In this document: positions 8,401 to 16,894 of the stretch, in pieces | Position numbering within the stretch: position 1 is the stretch's first letter | Layout of the letters: each line of letters opens with the position of its first letter | DNA from: Natronosalvus vescus | GTDB taxonomy: Archaea > Halobacteriota > Halobacteria > Halobacteriales > Natrialbaceae | NCBI RefSeq assembly: GCF_023973145.1 | Contig: NZ_CP099546.1 | Coordinates: 62,001 to 126,000, forward strand | Length of the DNA stretch: 64,000 bases | Direction of reading: 5' to 3' | Position numbers and translations under genes: made by a program | Notes under the pieces: model-generated | Seen by the model: only the letters and a program-made list of their open reading frames with translations | What the model was told of the DNA's origin: nothing | Database searches by the model: none

Positions 8401-11400
8401 CCGTGTCGGCGATCTCGTTTCGCTCGACCGTAGCGTCGGGGGAGTGCCATATCGAGATCGTACCACCGCCGAAGGCGTGGTCGGCCGGCGACGTCGTGAT
8501 CGTGTTGTCGGTAATGGTCACGCCCTCACTATGAGTGACCTGGACGCCCGCGACGATGTCTTCGAACTCGAGTCCGGAGACGTTGGCGTTCGTGGCGCCG
8601 ACGAGGATCACCTGACCGGCGTCGGCGTCGACCTCGAGTCCGAACCCACCGGTGGCGTAGTACAGTGGGTCTCCGCCGACGGTGTTGTCTAGCATCAAGT
8701 GTGGGTTGTCGTCCAGATCCGCCGGAACCTGCCAGAGCAGGACGCCCGTGTCGAAGCTGTTGTCCTGGATCGTGTGGCCCACTCCGTCCTCGATCAGCAG
8801 GTCGGTGTCGTGCCCGGAGACCGTGTTGTTCCGCACCGTGACGTCGTCATAGTCGAGGTGGATTCCGATCTCTCCCGCGTCCGCGACGACGTTGTCGATC
8901 ACGCTCGAGTCGCCGTTCGGCCTGATGCCGGTTCCTTCGACGTTCTCGATCGCGTTTCGGGCGATCGTCGACTCGTGACTGGTTCGAATCCCACCCGAAA
9001 GCAGGACGTCGCCGCTGTCGTCGTTTGCCGCGAGGTAGTTGTCGGTAACGGTCGCCCGCAGATCGACGGTGATCCCACCGTCGTTGCCCGTCACGATGTT
9101 GTGCGCGACCGTCGCGTCGTTCATGTGGCTGAGTAGGACGGCCCCGCCCCGGTTGTCGTGAATCTCGTTGTCGGTGATCTGGACGTACTCGGCGTTGGGC
9201 TGCTCGCCGATGATCGCGTGCCCGTCGTTTCGAGAGATGTCGTTCGCGACGATCGCGTGTCCGTCTCCGCTGACGATCGCGACGGCCGTCCCGTCGTTGT
9301 CGACGATCTCGTTGCCGAACAGTACCGACTCGTCGGAACTTCCTCGGAGGACGACCGCGGTACCCGAGTCTGCGACCGTACTGTCGCGCAGTTCGAACGC
9401 CGACCCGTCGACGTGGACTGCGCCGGTGAGTCCCGACGCCGTGTAGTTTCTCACTGTGAACCCATCGACGGTGACGTCGTCCGCCGTCACCTCGAGTGCG
9501 CTCTCGAGCGTGTCGTTCCCCTCGAGGATCGTCTCCCCGTCGCCGACGGCCTCGAGCGTCAGCCCCTTGACGTCGATCGAGAGCGACTCCTCGAACGTTC
9601 CGGGGGCGACGTAGATCGTGCCCCCAGTCGCCGCGTCGATCGCGTCCTGGATCGATTCGTTCTCCTCGACGCGGTCGTACACGCTGACCTGTCCGGCGAA
9701 CCGATCGTCGACCGTGACGGTGTAGGTTCCCGGGCTGAGGTCGAGCAGGTAGAGGGTCGACGTCGCCGTGGTCGTCTCACCCGGTGCCAGTTCCTCGTTG
9801 ACATAGTGTCGCTGGCCACCCTCGCGGTTGCCGCCCGCATTGTAGACGTCGATGTTGAATCCCCGCGCAGTCGACTCCTCGGTGCCGACGTGTTCGATCG
9901 TGAACTCGACCTCGACCGGGTCGTCGACGCTAACCGTCTCGGCCACCGCGGCGTCGGTCACTTCGAACGGTTGGGTGGCTTCGAGCGTCCCCGCGTAGAG
10001 TCCCTCGACCTCGACGGTGTACGTCCCCGGGTCGAGGTCGATCAGGTGGTGAGTCGCCGTCCGGGTGAACGTCTCGCCGGGTTCGAGTTCCTCGTTCACC
10101 ATCGACGTGCCGCCCCCGACCCGATCACCGTCTTCGTCGTAGATGTCGAGGTCGTAGCCCGTCGCGTACTGGTCGGTGTCGACGACGTTCTGGATCGTGA
10201 ACTCGACCTCGACCGGGTCGTCCGGCCCCTTCGTTGGATTGGCGACGGACGCGTCGACGACCGGCGTCGCGTTCCGCACGTGTAGATAGCCCGCGTACTC
10301 GTCCTCGACGGCTACGAGGTACGTCCCGGGGCCCAGATCGGCGTGGTAGAAGGTCGTCGTTCGAGTGGCGTTCTCACCGGGCTCGACCTCCTCGTTGATC
10401 ATCGACCGGACGCCGGCGGCGTACTGGCCGTCCACGTCGTAAACGGTGAGGTCGAAGCCTCGGGCTTCCTGGGTGGTGTCGACGACGTTCTGAACCGTGA
10501 ACTCGACCTCGAACGGCTCCTCGACGCCGACCGTCCGGTTGGAGATATCGGTACCGGCGACCTCGAACGGATCGCGGATCTCGACGGTGTCGATCTCGAG
10601 GCCCTCTACGACGACCGTGTACTCGCCCGCTCGCTCGACCTCGACCGCCCAGAGCGTTGGCGACGCCGTCGCCGTCTCACCGGGCTCCAGCTCCTCGTTG
10701 ATGTAAAACGTCGCCCCGGTCGTTCGATTCCCCTCGGAGTCGAACAGTTCGTACTCGAAGTCGCGCGCCTCGGCGGTCGTGTTTCCGACGTTCTCGACGG
10801 TGAACTCCAGTTCCAGGTCGCCCTCGAAGCCGACGGTGTCGGCGGTGACCGACCCGTTCGTGACGCCGATCGTCTCGTAGACGCCGACCGTCCCCGCGTC
10901 GACGCCTTCGACTTCGACGGTGTACAGTCCATCCTCGAGGTCGAGTAAGTAGAGGGTCGACGTCCGAGTGAACGTCTCGCCGGGTTCGAGGTTCTCGTTG
11001 ACATTATGTTGCTGGCCACCGACACGGTCGCCATCCGCGTCGTAGACGTCGATGTCGTAACCGCCCGCTTCGTGCGTCGTGTTAGCGACGTTCTGGATCG
11101 TAAACGAGACCTCGAGTGGATCCTGAACGCCGATGGCCTCCGGAACCGACGCGTTCGCGACGCCGATCGTCTCGTAGACGCCGAATGTCCCCGCGTCGAC
11201 GCCCTCGACTGCAGCGGTGTACAGTCCCTCTTCGAGGTCGAGCAGGTAGAGGGTCGACGTCGCCGTGGTCGTCTCACCCGGTGCCAGTTCCTCGTTGACA
11301 TAGCGTCGCTGGCCTCCGACGCGGTCGCCAGCATCGTCGTAGACGTCGATGTTGAATCCCCGCGCGGTCGACTCCTCGGTGCCGACGTGTTCGATCGTGA

Positions 11401-12619
11401 ACTCGACCTCGACCGGGTCGTCGGTACCGATTGCCTCCGGTGCTACGGCGTCGGTCACTTCGAACGGTTGGGTGGCTTCGAGCGTCCCCGCGTAGAGTCC
11501 CTCGACCTCGACGGTGTACGTCCCCGGGTCGAGGTCGATCAGGTGGTGAGTCGCCGTCCGGGTGAACGTCTCGCCGGGTTCGAGTTCCTCGTTCACCATC
11601 GACGTGCCGCCCCCGACCCGATCACCGTCTTCGTCGTAGATGTCGAGGTCGTAGCCCGTCGCGTACTGGTCGGTGTCGACGACGTTCTGGATCGTGAACT
11701 CGACCTCGACCGGGTCGTCCGGCCCCTTCGTTGGATTGGCGACGGACGCGTCGACGACCGGCGTCGCGTTCCGCACGTGTAGGTAGCCCGCGTGCTCGTC
11801 TTCGACAGTGACGAGATAGGTTCCCGGCCCCAGATCGGCGTGGTAGAAGGTCGTCGTTCGAGTGGCGTTCTCACCGGGCTCGACCTCCTCGTTGATCATC
11901 GACCGGACGCCGGCGGCGTACTGACCGTCCACGTCGTAGACGGTGAGGTCGAAGCCTCGGGCTTCCTGGGTGGTGTCGACGACGTTCTGAACCGTGAACT
12001 CGACCTCGAACGGCTCCTCGACGCCGACCGTCCGGTTGGAGATATCGGTACCGACGACCTCGAACGAATCGCGCATGACGATACTATCGACAGGGCGTCC
12101 GTCGACGGCGACGGTGTACGTACCGGGCACCTCGAGATCGGCACCCAGCGACACCTCGTACGCGCGCGTGTCGCCGGGTCGAAGAATCACGTCGGTTGTT
12201 CCGTGGGCGGTCGCCACCGTCTCGCTGTCGGCGTCGAGGAGCGTGACCTGCCCACCGAGTGGTTGCGGCCCGAGACCGGCGTTGCGCATCGTCACCTCGA
12301 CGGTAACGTTCTCACCGAGTGCGACCGTCTCGTCAGGGACGTCCGCCTCGACGAACTCGAGCCAGCCACCTGTTCCCACGGTGCTCGTGGACGTCACCGA
12401 CACAACGGCATTCGCTCCCTCCTCACCCGGAAACACGTCCCAATCGGAACCGTCGACGTGGTGGTGCTCAGAGGCGCCACTGTCGCTACTCGCGAGTGCC
12501 AACCCCCCGGTTACTCCACCCATCAGCAAGATCGTTGTGAGAACGAAAAACGCAATCCCGACCGATATCGGAACTAGCCACAACCGATGGCTCCACTTCC
12601 AGTTACTCCACCCTTTCAT
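5495..12619 (-). CDS. Giant multidomain surface protein: CARDB-like repeats, beta-helix, carboxypeptidase-regulatory repeats, C-terminal anchor
   Basis: This 2374-residue exported protein begins with a basic/hydrophobic N-terminus (membrane or signal segment about 15-45). Residues about 80-980 hold eight or more tandem CARDB-like Ig modules with recurring VEVEFTIQNV, EELEPGET and DLxPGTYTV motifs. Residues about 985-1650 form a right-handed beta-helix with many parallel repeats ending in an NNWWG motif. Then come four carboxypeptidase-regulatory-like beta-sandwiches (GTVTDADTGDPVAGA and similar, about 1690-1970) and further CARDB-like modules around a PEPEPE linker near 2170. A thrice-repeated DDDDSEVTDDSVDE stalk precedes a C-terminal segment containing SGFG and a membrane helix, a PGF-CTERM-like archaeosortase signal. 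It is probably an adhesin or S-layer-associated protein. A segment of about 600 bp is duplicated almost exactly inside it. Confidence 0.88.
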   Translation of the reverse strand: MKGWSNWKWSHRLWLVPISVGIAFFVLTTILLMGGVTGGLALASSDSGASEHHHVDGSDWDVFPGEEGANAVVSVTSTSTVGTGGWLEFVEADVPDETVALGENVTVEVTMRNAGLGPQPLGGQVTLLDADSETVATAHGTTDVILRPGDTRAYEVSLGADLEVPGTYTVAVDGRPVDSIVMRDSFEVVGTDISNRTVGVEEPFEVEFTVQNVVDTTQEARGFDLTVYDVDGQYAAGVRSMINEEVEPGENATRTTTFYHADLGPGTYLVTVEDEHAGYLHVRNATPVVDASVANPTKGPDDPVEVEFTIQNVVDTDQYATGYDLDIYDEDGDRVGGGTSMVNEELEPGETFTRTATHHLIDLDPGTYTVEVEGLYAGTLEATQPFEVTDAVAPEAIGTDDPVEVEFTIEHVGTEESTARGFNIDVYDDAGDRVGGQRRYVNEELAPGETTTATSTLYLLDLEEGLYTAAVEGVDAGTFGVYETIGVANASVPEAIGVQDPLEVSFTIQNVANTTHEAGGYDIDVYDADGDRVGGQQHNVNENLEPGETFTRTSTLYLLDLEDGLYTVEVEGVDAGTVGVYETIGVTNGSVTADTVGFEGDLELEFTVENVGNTTAEARDFEYELFDSEGNRTTGATFYINEELEPGETATASPTLWAVEVERAGEYTVVVEGLEIDTVEIRDPFEVAGTDISNRTVGVEEPFEVEFTVQNVVDTTQEARGFDLTVYDVDGQYAAGVRSMINEEVEPGENATRTTTFYHADLGPGTYLVAVEDEYAGYLHVRNATPVVDASVANPTKGPDDPVEVEFTIQNVVDTDQYATGYDLDIYDEDGDRVGGGTSMVNEELEPGETFTRTATHHLIDLDPGTYTVEVEGLYAGTLEATQPFEVTDAAVAETVSVDDPVEVEFTIEHVGTEESTARGFNIDVYNAGGNREGGQRHYVNEELAPGETTTATSTLYLLDLSPGTYTVTVDDRFAGQVSVYDRVEENESIQDAIDAATGGTIYVAPGTFEESLSIDVKGLTLEAVGDGETILEGNDTLESALEVTADDVTVDGFTVRNYTASGLTGAVHVDGSAFELRDSTVADSGTAVVLRGSSDESVLFGNEIVDNDGTAVAIVSGDGHAIVANDISRNDGHAIIGEQPNAEYVQITDNEIHDNRGGAVLLSHMNDATVAHNIVTGNDGGITVDLRATVTDNYLAANDDSGDVLLSGGIRTSHESTIARNAIENVEGTGIRPNGDSSVIDNVVADAGEIGIHLDYDDVTVRNNTVSGHDTDLLIEDGVGHTIQDNSFDTGVLLWQVPADLDDNPHLMLDNTVGGDPLYYATGGFGLEVDADAGQVILVGATNANVSGLEFEDIVAGVQVTHSEGVTITDNTITTSPADHAFGGGTISIWHSPDATVERNEIADTDLSGIFVADSDGATIADNEVSNADDAGVTIRTDYGAEFETPTTVSGNAIEGTGWGIHADGADHLHVFENEIEGIDRGVFIENAEHLLVDKNTIHGANEAGLDLGASQLRVYDVSVTNNTVTASGTHGIELDSADGTVIEGNTVIGSFERGIYAQIDGVGGSIANNTVRANEEGMYLTGSGATDLENVSIVGNTIENNAAIGITVGGDQNVTVSENAITGNEKGLIYAGGVEYLDARNNWWGAADGPSGGEEDPETGVVADGSGDSLETDGAWEGWILFTPWLETPPGQSGTIAGTVTDADTGDPVAGATITATNRSTVTESVETDVDGTFDLPIASGTYTVDVVADGYETAAESDVEVVENQTATVDIELVAVTASLTGTVLDADTSEPIEGATLEIVQQEGVGSPGDLEGGFTTTASTDADGVYDVALVEGVFKMDVLAAGYEDGYRQNIEVDDGERVTYDPIELTPHPVLSGTVSDDETGVPIEGATVISTDTDGSVDTAMTNESGWYELYAPAGLTTIEYHADGYISEFPLVDVGDGATHDVTLVPEAPETGTLVGTVTDAETDEPVVGADVILFDGDGTSVAALPTDSSGGFEMEVDVGTYDVVVQADGYKQGTVDGVEIEANAVVTEEVELPPSPEIEVTAFDAPETIATSGTVTVEATIENVGDTPIADLRHYLRLEEDAVLTAPTTYAKSTRNVTLAPDENVTIEFVLELPETPLEPDTYRFRLWSAGVSETYPVEVTDDESPSGDEPPLPSPDPEPEPEPEPEPEFEVTVTNASDTTLTVNESISVTVEIENVGDAEGTTTVELLVDDGIVDEMTVTVASGSVETITLEHQFTTAGSYDLAMAGELLGQIVVEPEQDPDDGTDADGSDDSDATDDDSADEVTSDDDDSEVTDDSVDEIESDDDDSEVTDDSVDEVTSDDDDSEVTDDDDDTISGFGVVVTLIAVLSVLGVRLHGAAVDQS
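9951..10553. repeat. Internal direct repeat, copy B (in giant surface gene)
   Basis: This stretch is nearly identical to 11448-12050, offset by exactly 1497 bases (499 codons), so the reading frame is kept. Only scattered substitutions are seen, clustered near 10310-10345. Both copies encode two CARDB-like modules containing GVRSMINEEVEPGEN and GGGTSMVNEELEPGET. Weaker similarity continues to about 9737 on one side. Confidence 0.85.
11448..12050. repeat. Internal direct repeat, copy A (in giant surface gene)
   Basis: This is the partner of 9951-10553 at a 1497-base offset. The DNA-level near-identity is higher than that between other neighbouring modules of the same protein, so the duplication is recent or maintained by gene conversion. 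Confidence 0.85.
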
Positions 12620-12844
12620 GCAAACGGTCTACATTCTATCGAATTAAACACTCACTAACGGATAGGTAACCTATTCGATAACTTCTGGGTAACTTCTCTT
12701 ATCGGATGTGCAGGCACAAAACCTCGCCCTTCCGGGCGCGGATGATGTCAATTGTGTAGAGAAGAACTGGCGTTCCGAGGTACACCGATGTGAATTCGGG
12801 CGGATCGTCGGGGCACTCTCCGTCTCGTCGTCGATCGCAGACGA
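12620..12844. other. Intergenic region between two surface-protein genes
   Basis: It contains the upstream region of the giant surface gene. At about 12724-12737 a CGCCC/GGGCG hairpin is followed by GGATGATGTCA, similar in layout to the right ends of TnpB-type elements seen elsewhere in this window. It could equally be a terminator for minus-strand transcription. No coding frame is seen. Confidence 0.3.
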
Positions 12845-13580
12845 TTAGGCTCGTCGCATCTGACGAAATTGCTGACGACCGAACAGGAGCGCTCCGAGGA
12901 CGATTATGACGGCGGCAGCACCGGCGGTGAAGCCGGGAATACTGCCATCATCGTCGTCTTCCGGAACCTCATCTGCATCATCAACTTCTAGGGTTCCGTC
13001 GTCGTCTTCCAGGGTTTTGTCGTCGGTGTCGGACGAATCGTCGTCAACGGAACCGTCATCCTCGTCCGCGTCTCCGTCCTCGTCATCAGCGGCATCCTGC
13101 GTATCATCTTTGCCGTCCGCGTCGTCCGCGTAATCCGAGCCACCCGAGCCATCCCCGTCATCTGGGTCGTCGTCAGCGTCCTCGTCCGATTCCGCGACCG
13201 AGAACGTCAGCGTCTCGGTCACATCGTTACCCGCCTCGTCAGCGACGTGGAGTGTTACGGTGTAGCTTCCGCCGTCAGTGACCTGGTGGGTGTGAGTCGC
13301 TCCGGTCGATTTGATCGTCGTCTGTTCGGGATCGGTCTGGGACTCGCCGTTGACGAGCAACTCGATCGAGCTTACGTCGACGCCCGAGAGGTCATCCTGG
13401 TAGCTGAACTCGAGAGTAACGGTCTCGGTTCCCGCGTCGAACTCGTGGCCGTCGACAGGTTCGATCAGGTCGATTGTTGGCGCCGTCGTGTCGGAGATCA
13501 CAGCGCCGTACGTCGAGAAGCCCGACACGTCAGCGACGAGGTACGGGTCGTCGCCGATATCGTAGTCGAGGTCAGGGCGC
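12845..13580 (-). pseudogene. Headless C-terminal part of a PGF-CTERM surface protein
   Basis: The frame encodes a surface-protein C-terminus: LVADVSGFSTYGAVISD, an Ig-like domain with ATHTHQVTDGGSYTVTLHVAD, a long Asp/Glu/Ser linker, then PEDDDDGSIPGFTAGAAAVI and a membrane helix with a basic end. That is a standard PGF-CTERM anchor. No signal peptide or natural start exists: upstream of about 13575 the frame switches to unrelated basic residues. The N-terminal body was therefore lost at a rearrangement junction, where another headless tail begins on the opposite strand. Confidence 0.7.
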
Positions 13581-13779
13581 CACGGACTCCGATTCGGATG
13601 GGTCGTCCGACGACAGCGCGAGTGGGAGCGATGACGACAGCGATTCCCCGGACAATCGCGAGGTGGACGACCAATCGCCCGGATTTGGACTTGCACGCGC
13701 TCTCGCAGGGCTTGCTCGAGCTGGCTATTGGCTTCGAGAACGCGTCAGTACGGATGCTGATCAGGAGGACGACCCGTGA
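13571..13779 (+). pseudogene. Headless C-terminal tail of a second surface protein, opposite strand
   Basis: The plus strand from about 13576 reads ATDSDSDGSSDDSASGSDD, then a DDQSPGFGLARALAGLARAG hydrophobic segment and an RERVSTDADQEDDP end. This is an Asp/Ser-rich linker plus a PGF-type anchor. Nothing upstream in frame is protein-like. It meets the minus-strand tail back to back within about 15 bases, which marks an inversion or deletion breakpoint. Confidence 0.6.
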
Positions 13780-13901
13780 TGGGAGTCTGTCTCATCGTTC
13801 CATAGAACACGAGCAACGATGCCTGGCGATCGTGGACTGCGAGTAAGTTTTGTTCTCTTCGGCTTTCTCAACGAATCGATTGAGACATTGCCTAGCGGTC
13901 G

Positions 13902-15185
13902 TTACCAGGTCAATCCTTCGTAGATGATCCCGTCTCGAGGCTCGACGATTCGTCGCCCATCTACGACGACCGGTGTGGCCATCGCGTCGAATTCCTCATC
14001 CAAGGTGGCGAACTCATCCCAACCGGTGACGACGAGCGCACCGTCGCTGCCCTCGAGGGCAGCTTCCACGGATTGTGCATACTCCACGTCCGGGAAGCGC
14101 TCTCGCATCGGGTCGATAGCGACCGGATCGTAGGCGACGATATCGGCGCCCGCTTTCTGGGGGGACTCGAGGATCGGGATCGCTCGCGAGTTCCTAATAT
14201 CGTCCGTTTGGGGTTTGAACGCGAGGCCGAGGACGGCGATTCTGGCGCCCTCGAGGTCGACGTGGCTTTCGAGCAGGTCGAGCAGCCGCTCGGGTTGGCG
14301 CTCATTGATCTCGACGGCGGCCTCGAGTAAGGCTGGGTCGTACCCGTGCTGGGTGGCAGCGGCAATGATGGCCGCGACGTCTTTGGGGAAACAGGAGCCA
14401 CCCCAGCCGACGCCACTACGCAGGAACTGATCTGAGATGCGGTCATCGAGGCCGATGGCGTCCATCACCTCGTAGGCGTCGAGACCGAACTCCTTGCAGA
14501 TGTTACCGAGGTCGTTGACCAGGCTGATCTTCGAGGCGAGGAAGGCGTTGTTGGCGTACTTGATCATCGAGGCCGTCGCCGGGTCGGTGTCGACGATTGG
14601 AACCGATTGTTCCTCGAGCAGGGGCTCGAACACGGCCTGCAGTTGGTCGGTGGCCCACTCGGAATTGGTGCCAAAGACGAGTTTATCGGGATTCTGGAAG
14701 TCTGCGACGGCGCTCCCCTCTCTGAGGAATTCGGGGTTCATGCCCACCTCGACCTGGTCGTTGTTCGCACCGCGTTGGATCGCGGGCTCGAGCGTGTCTT
14801 GGATACTCATCGGCGTCACCGTACTCTTGATGACGACGAGATGTCGGTCGGCTTTGTCGGCAAGGGCTTCGCCGGTGGCTTCGGCAGCCGCCTCGAGTGC
14901 GCTCAAATCAATACTCCCGTCGGGGTTCGAGGGCGTCCCGATGGCGAGGAAGGTCACGTCCGAATCGGGAATGGGGTCGTAGGATGTTGTGGCCTCGAGG
15001 GAGTGCTGGGTGTGGGTCTCGAGGAGGTCGTCCAGTCCGGGTTCATCGATGGGGGCCGTGCCGTCGTTGATCGCCTCGACGATGGCCTCGTCGATATCGA
15101 TGGCCGTGACCTGGTGTCCTAAATCAGCAAAACAGGCCGCCATTGTCGTCCCGACGTAGCCGCTCCCGATAACCGTAATGTGCAT
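13902..15185 (-). CDS. aglM: UDP-glucose 6-dehydrogenase (AglM-like)
   Basis: The ATG at 15185 gives 427 residues. The N-terminal NAD-binding motif is GSGYVGTTMAACFADLGH (about 6-23). The catalytic segment GVGWGGSCFPKD with the active Cys lies near 255-266, and a C-terminal domain contains AVLGLAFKPQTDDIR. The enzyme oxidises UDP-glucose to UDP-glucuronate, a precursor of haloarchaeal N-glycans. Upstream in-frame codons could extend it but overlap the opposite-strand nucleotidyltransferase region, so the ATG immediately before the Rossmann motif is preferred. It is divergent from the aglF-like pair and shares a promoter region of about 110 bases with it. The symbol follows Haloferax usage and rests on function, not proven orthology. 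Confidence 0.9.
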   Translation of the reverse strand: MHITVIGSGYVGTTMAACFADLGHQVTAIDIDEAIVEAINDGTAPIDEPGLDDLLETHTQHSLEATTSYDPIPDSDVTFLAIGTPSNPDGSIDLSALEAAAEATGEALADKADRHLVVIKSTVTPMSIQDTLEPAIQRGANNDQVEVGMNPEFLREGSAVADFQNPDKLVFGTNSEWATDQLQAVFEPLLEEQSVPIVDTDPATASMIKYANNAFLASKISLVNDLGNICKEFGLDAYEVMDAIGLDDRISDQFLRSGVGWGGSCFPKDVAAIIAAATQHGYDPALLEAAVEINERQPERLLDLLESHVDLEGARIAVLGLAFKPQTDDIRNSRAIPILESPQKAGADIVAYDPVAIDPMRERFPDVEYAQSVEAALEGSDGALVVTGWDEFATLDEEFDAMATPVVVDGRRIVEPRDGIIYEGLTW

Positions 15186-15294
15186 TGAGTGCGTCGTGTT
15201 GCTGTGGTGCGATGAACGTTGTGATCTTCGCGAAGGTGTTGGTGCACTGGCAAGCCAGAAAGTTATTGTATGGTGGGTTAACAGGATTACCCTG

Positions 15295-16041
15295 ATGAAA
15301 GCAGTCGTACTCGCTGGGGGGAAAGGTACGCGACTCCGACCACTGACTGATAACAAACCGAAGGGGATGGTCGAGGTCGCCGAAAAGCCAATCTTGACGC
15401 ATTGTTTCGATCAGTTGCTCGAGTTGGGTGCCGACGAATTCGTCGTCGTCGTGGGCTATTTGAAAGAGAAGATTATCGATCACTACGGGGACGAGTATGA
15501 AGGTGTCCCGATTCAGTACTGCCATCAGCGCGAACAGAAGGGGTTGGCCCACGCGTTGTTGACCGTTGAAGAGCACATCGACGACGACTTCATGTTGATC
15601 CTGGGGGACAACATCTTCGAGGCGAACCTGGGCGATGTGGTTCGCCGACAGCGCGAGGAGCGTGCGGATGCCGCGTTCCTGGTCGAGGAAGTGCCCTGGG
15701 AGGAGGCCTCGCGCTATGGGGTCTGTGATACGAACAAGTACGGCGAGATCACCGACGTGGTCGAAAAACCCGAGGAGCCGCCGTCGAATCTCGTGATGAC
15801 CGGGTTCTATACGTTCACGCCGGCGATCTTCCACGCCTGTCATCTGGTGCAGCCCTCGAACAGGGGGGAGTACGAAATCAGCGAGGCCATTGATTTGTTG
15901 ATTCAGAGCGGGCGTACCATTGACGCGATCGGCATCGACGGCTGGCGGATCGACGTTGGCTATCCCGAGGATCGGGACGAAGCCGAGCGGCGACTCGAGG
16001 AGGGGGTTGAAGGCGAGGTTGCTGTCGCTTCGGACGATTAG
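15295..16041 (+). CDS. aglF: Sugar-1-phosphate nucleotidylyltransferase (AglF-like)
   Basis: The ATG at 15295 gives 248 residues. The signature LAGGKGTRLRPLTDNKPKGM (about 6-25), the GDN metal site near 101-104 and VVEKPEEPPS near 158 define the glucose-1-phosphate uridylyl/thymidylyltransferase family. The product is a nucleoside-diphosphate sugar used in glycan assembly, most likely UDP-glucose feeding the divergently encoded dehydrogenase. A close paralogue follows 45 bases downstream; the two share the HQREQKGL/HQREQRGL and VVEKPEEPPS/IVEKPEEPPS segments. Confidence 0.88.
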   Translation: MKAVVLAGGKGTRLRPLTDNKPKGMVEVAEKPILTHCFDQLLELGADEFVVVVGYLKEKIIDHYGDEYEGVPIQYCHQREQKGLAHALLTVEEHIDDDFMLILGDNIFEANLGDVVRRQREERADAAFLVEEVPWEEASRYGVCDTNKYGEITDVVEKPEEPPSNLVMTGFYTFTPAIFHACHLVQPSNRGEYEISEAIDLLIQSGRTIDAIGIDGWRIDVGYPEDRDEAERRLEEGVEGEVAVASDD

Positions 16042-16086
16042 AACTGTACAAGCGGTTTTTTGGGTCTGAAAGTAATTCCCTCGAGC

Positions 16087-16797
16087 ATGCAGGGTGTCGT
16101 TCCAGCGGCCGGTGAGGGAACCAGACTTCGGCCGATGACTACTGATCAGCCGAAAGGCCTCCTCGAGGTGAACGAGCAGCCACTCCTTACCCACGTATTC
16201 GAGACGTTACTCGAGGCGGGCGTGAACGAACTGGTCGTCGTCGTGGGACATCTCGGCGAACAAATCATCGACTACTACGGTGATGACTTTCGAGAGGTAC
16301 CGATCACGTACGTCCACCAACGTGAGCAACGGGGACTCGGCGATGCGGTATCACTGGCGGAACCCAACGTGGAAGGATCGTTCGTAGTGTTGAACGGTGA
16401 CAACGTCTTCATCGATGGGATTGAGTCCGCTGTTGAGCGCATGACCGAGGCCGACGTGGACGCCGTCCTGGCTGTCGAGTCGGTCGATCGCGAACAGGCT
16501 CAAGAGACGGGTGTCCTCGAGGTCGAGGGGGATCGGGTGACGACCATCGTGGAGAAACCCGAGGAGCCGCCGTCGACGCTGGTGACGACCGGGTGTTACG
16601 TCCTCCCCGAAGCCATCTTCGATGCGCTCGCGCTGGCCCAACCATCGGAGCGCGGGGAGTACGAACTCAGCGAAGCTGTTGACCTCCTGGTGCAGGCGGG
16701 GTTCGTTGTGGAACCGGTCAAGATAGCTGGCGATCGAGTCAACGTGAACACTGAGGAAGATCTCAAGCGGGCGAGTCAGTTACTCGAGGATCCCTAG
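16087..16797 (+). CDS. Second sugar-1-phosphate nucleotidylyltransferase, paralogue of the preceding gene
   Basis: The ATG at 16087 is chosen because the family motif begins at once (MQGVVPAAGEGTRLRPMT). The 236-residue protein keeps the GDN metal site and the EKPEEPPST motif but differs from its neighbour in the substrate loop (TTDQPKGLLEV against TDNKPKGMVEV). The pair probably arose by tandem duplication followed by specialisation for different sugars. It is cotranscribed with the upstream gene. Confidence 0.85.
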   Translation: MQGVVPAAGEGTRLRPMTTDQPKGLLEVNEQPLLTHVFETLLEAGVNELVVVVGHLGEQIIDYYGDDFREVPITYVHQREQRGLGDAVSLAEPNVEGSFVVLNGDNVFIDGIESAVERMTEADVDAVLAVESVDREQAQETGVLEVEGDRVTTIVEKPEEPPSTLVTTGCYVLPEAIFDALALAQPSERGEYELSEAVDLLVQAGFVVEPVKIAGDRVNVNTEEDLKRASQLLEDP

Positions 16798-16894
16798 GAG
16801 TTTCGGGCATTATTGTAAACAGCATGTATCCCAGCAAAAATAGTCGCTCAGGTGAATACTCGTCTACTCTGTTCTGATCCGTGGAGTGCTGGAA

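Noticed and set aside
9158-10285. Long 375-codon plus-strand open frame opposite the giant surface gene
   Set aside because: It is an antisense shadow caused by GC-rich, acidic codons of the real minus-strand gene; its text is Arg/Val/Asp-rich low complexity.
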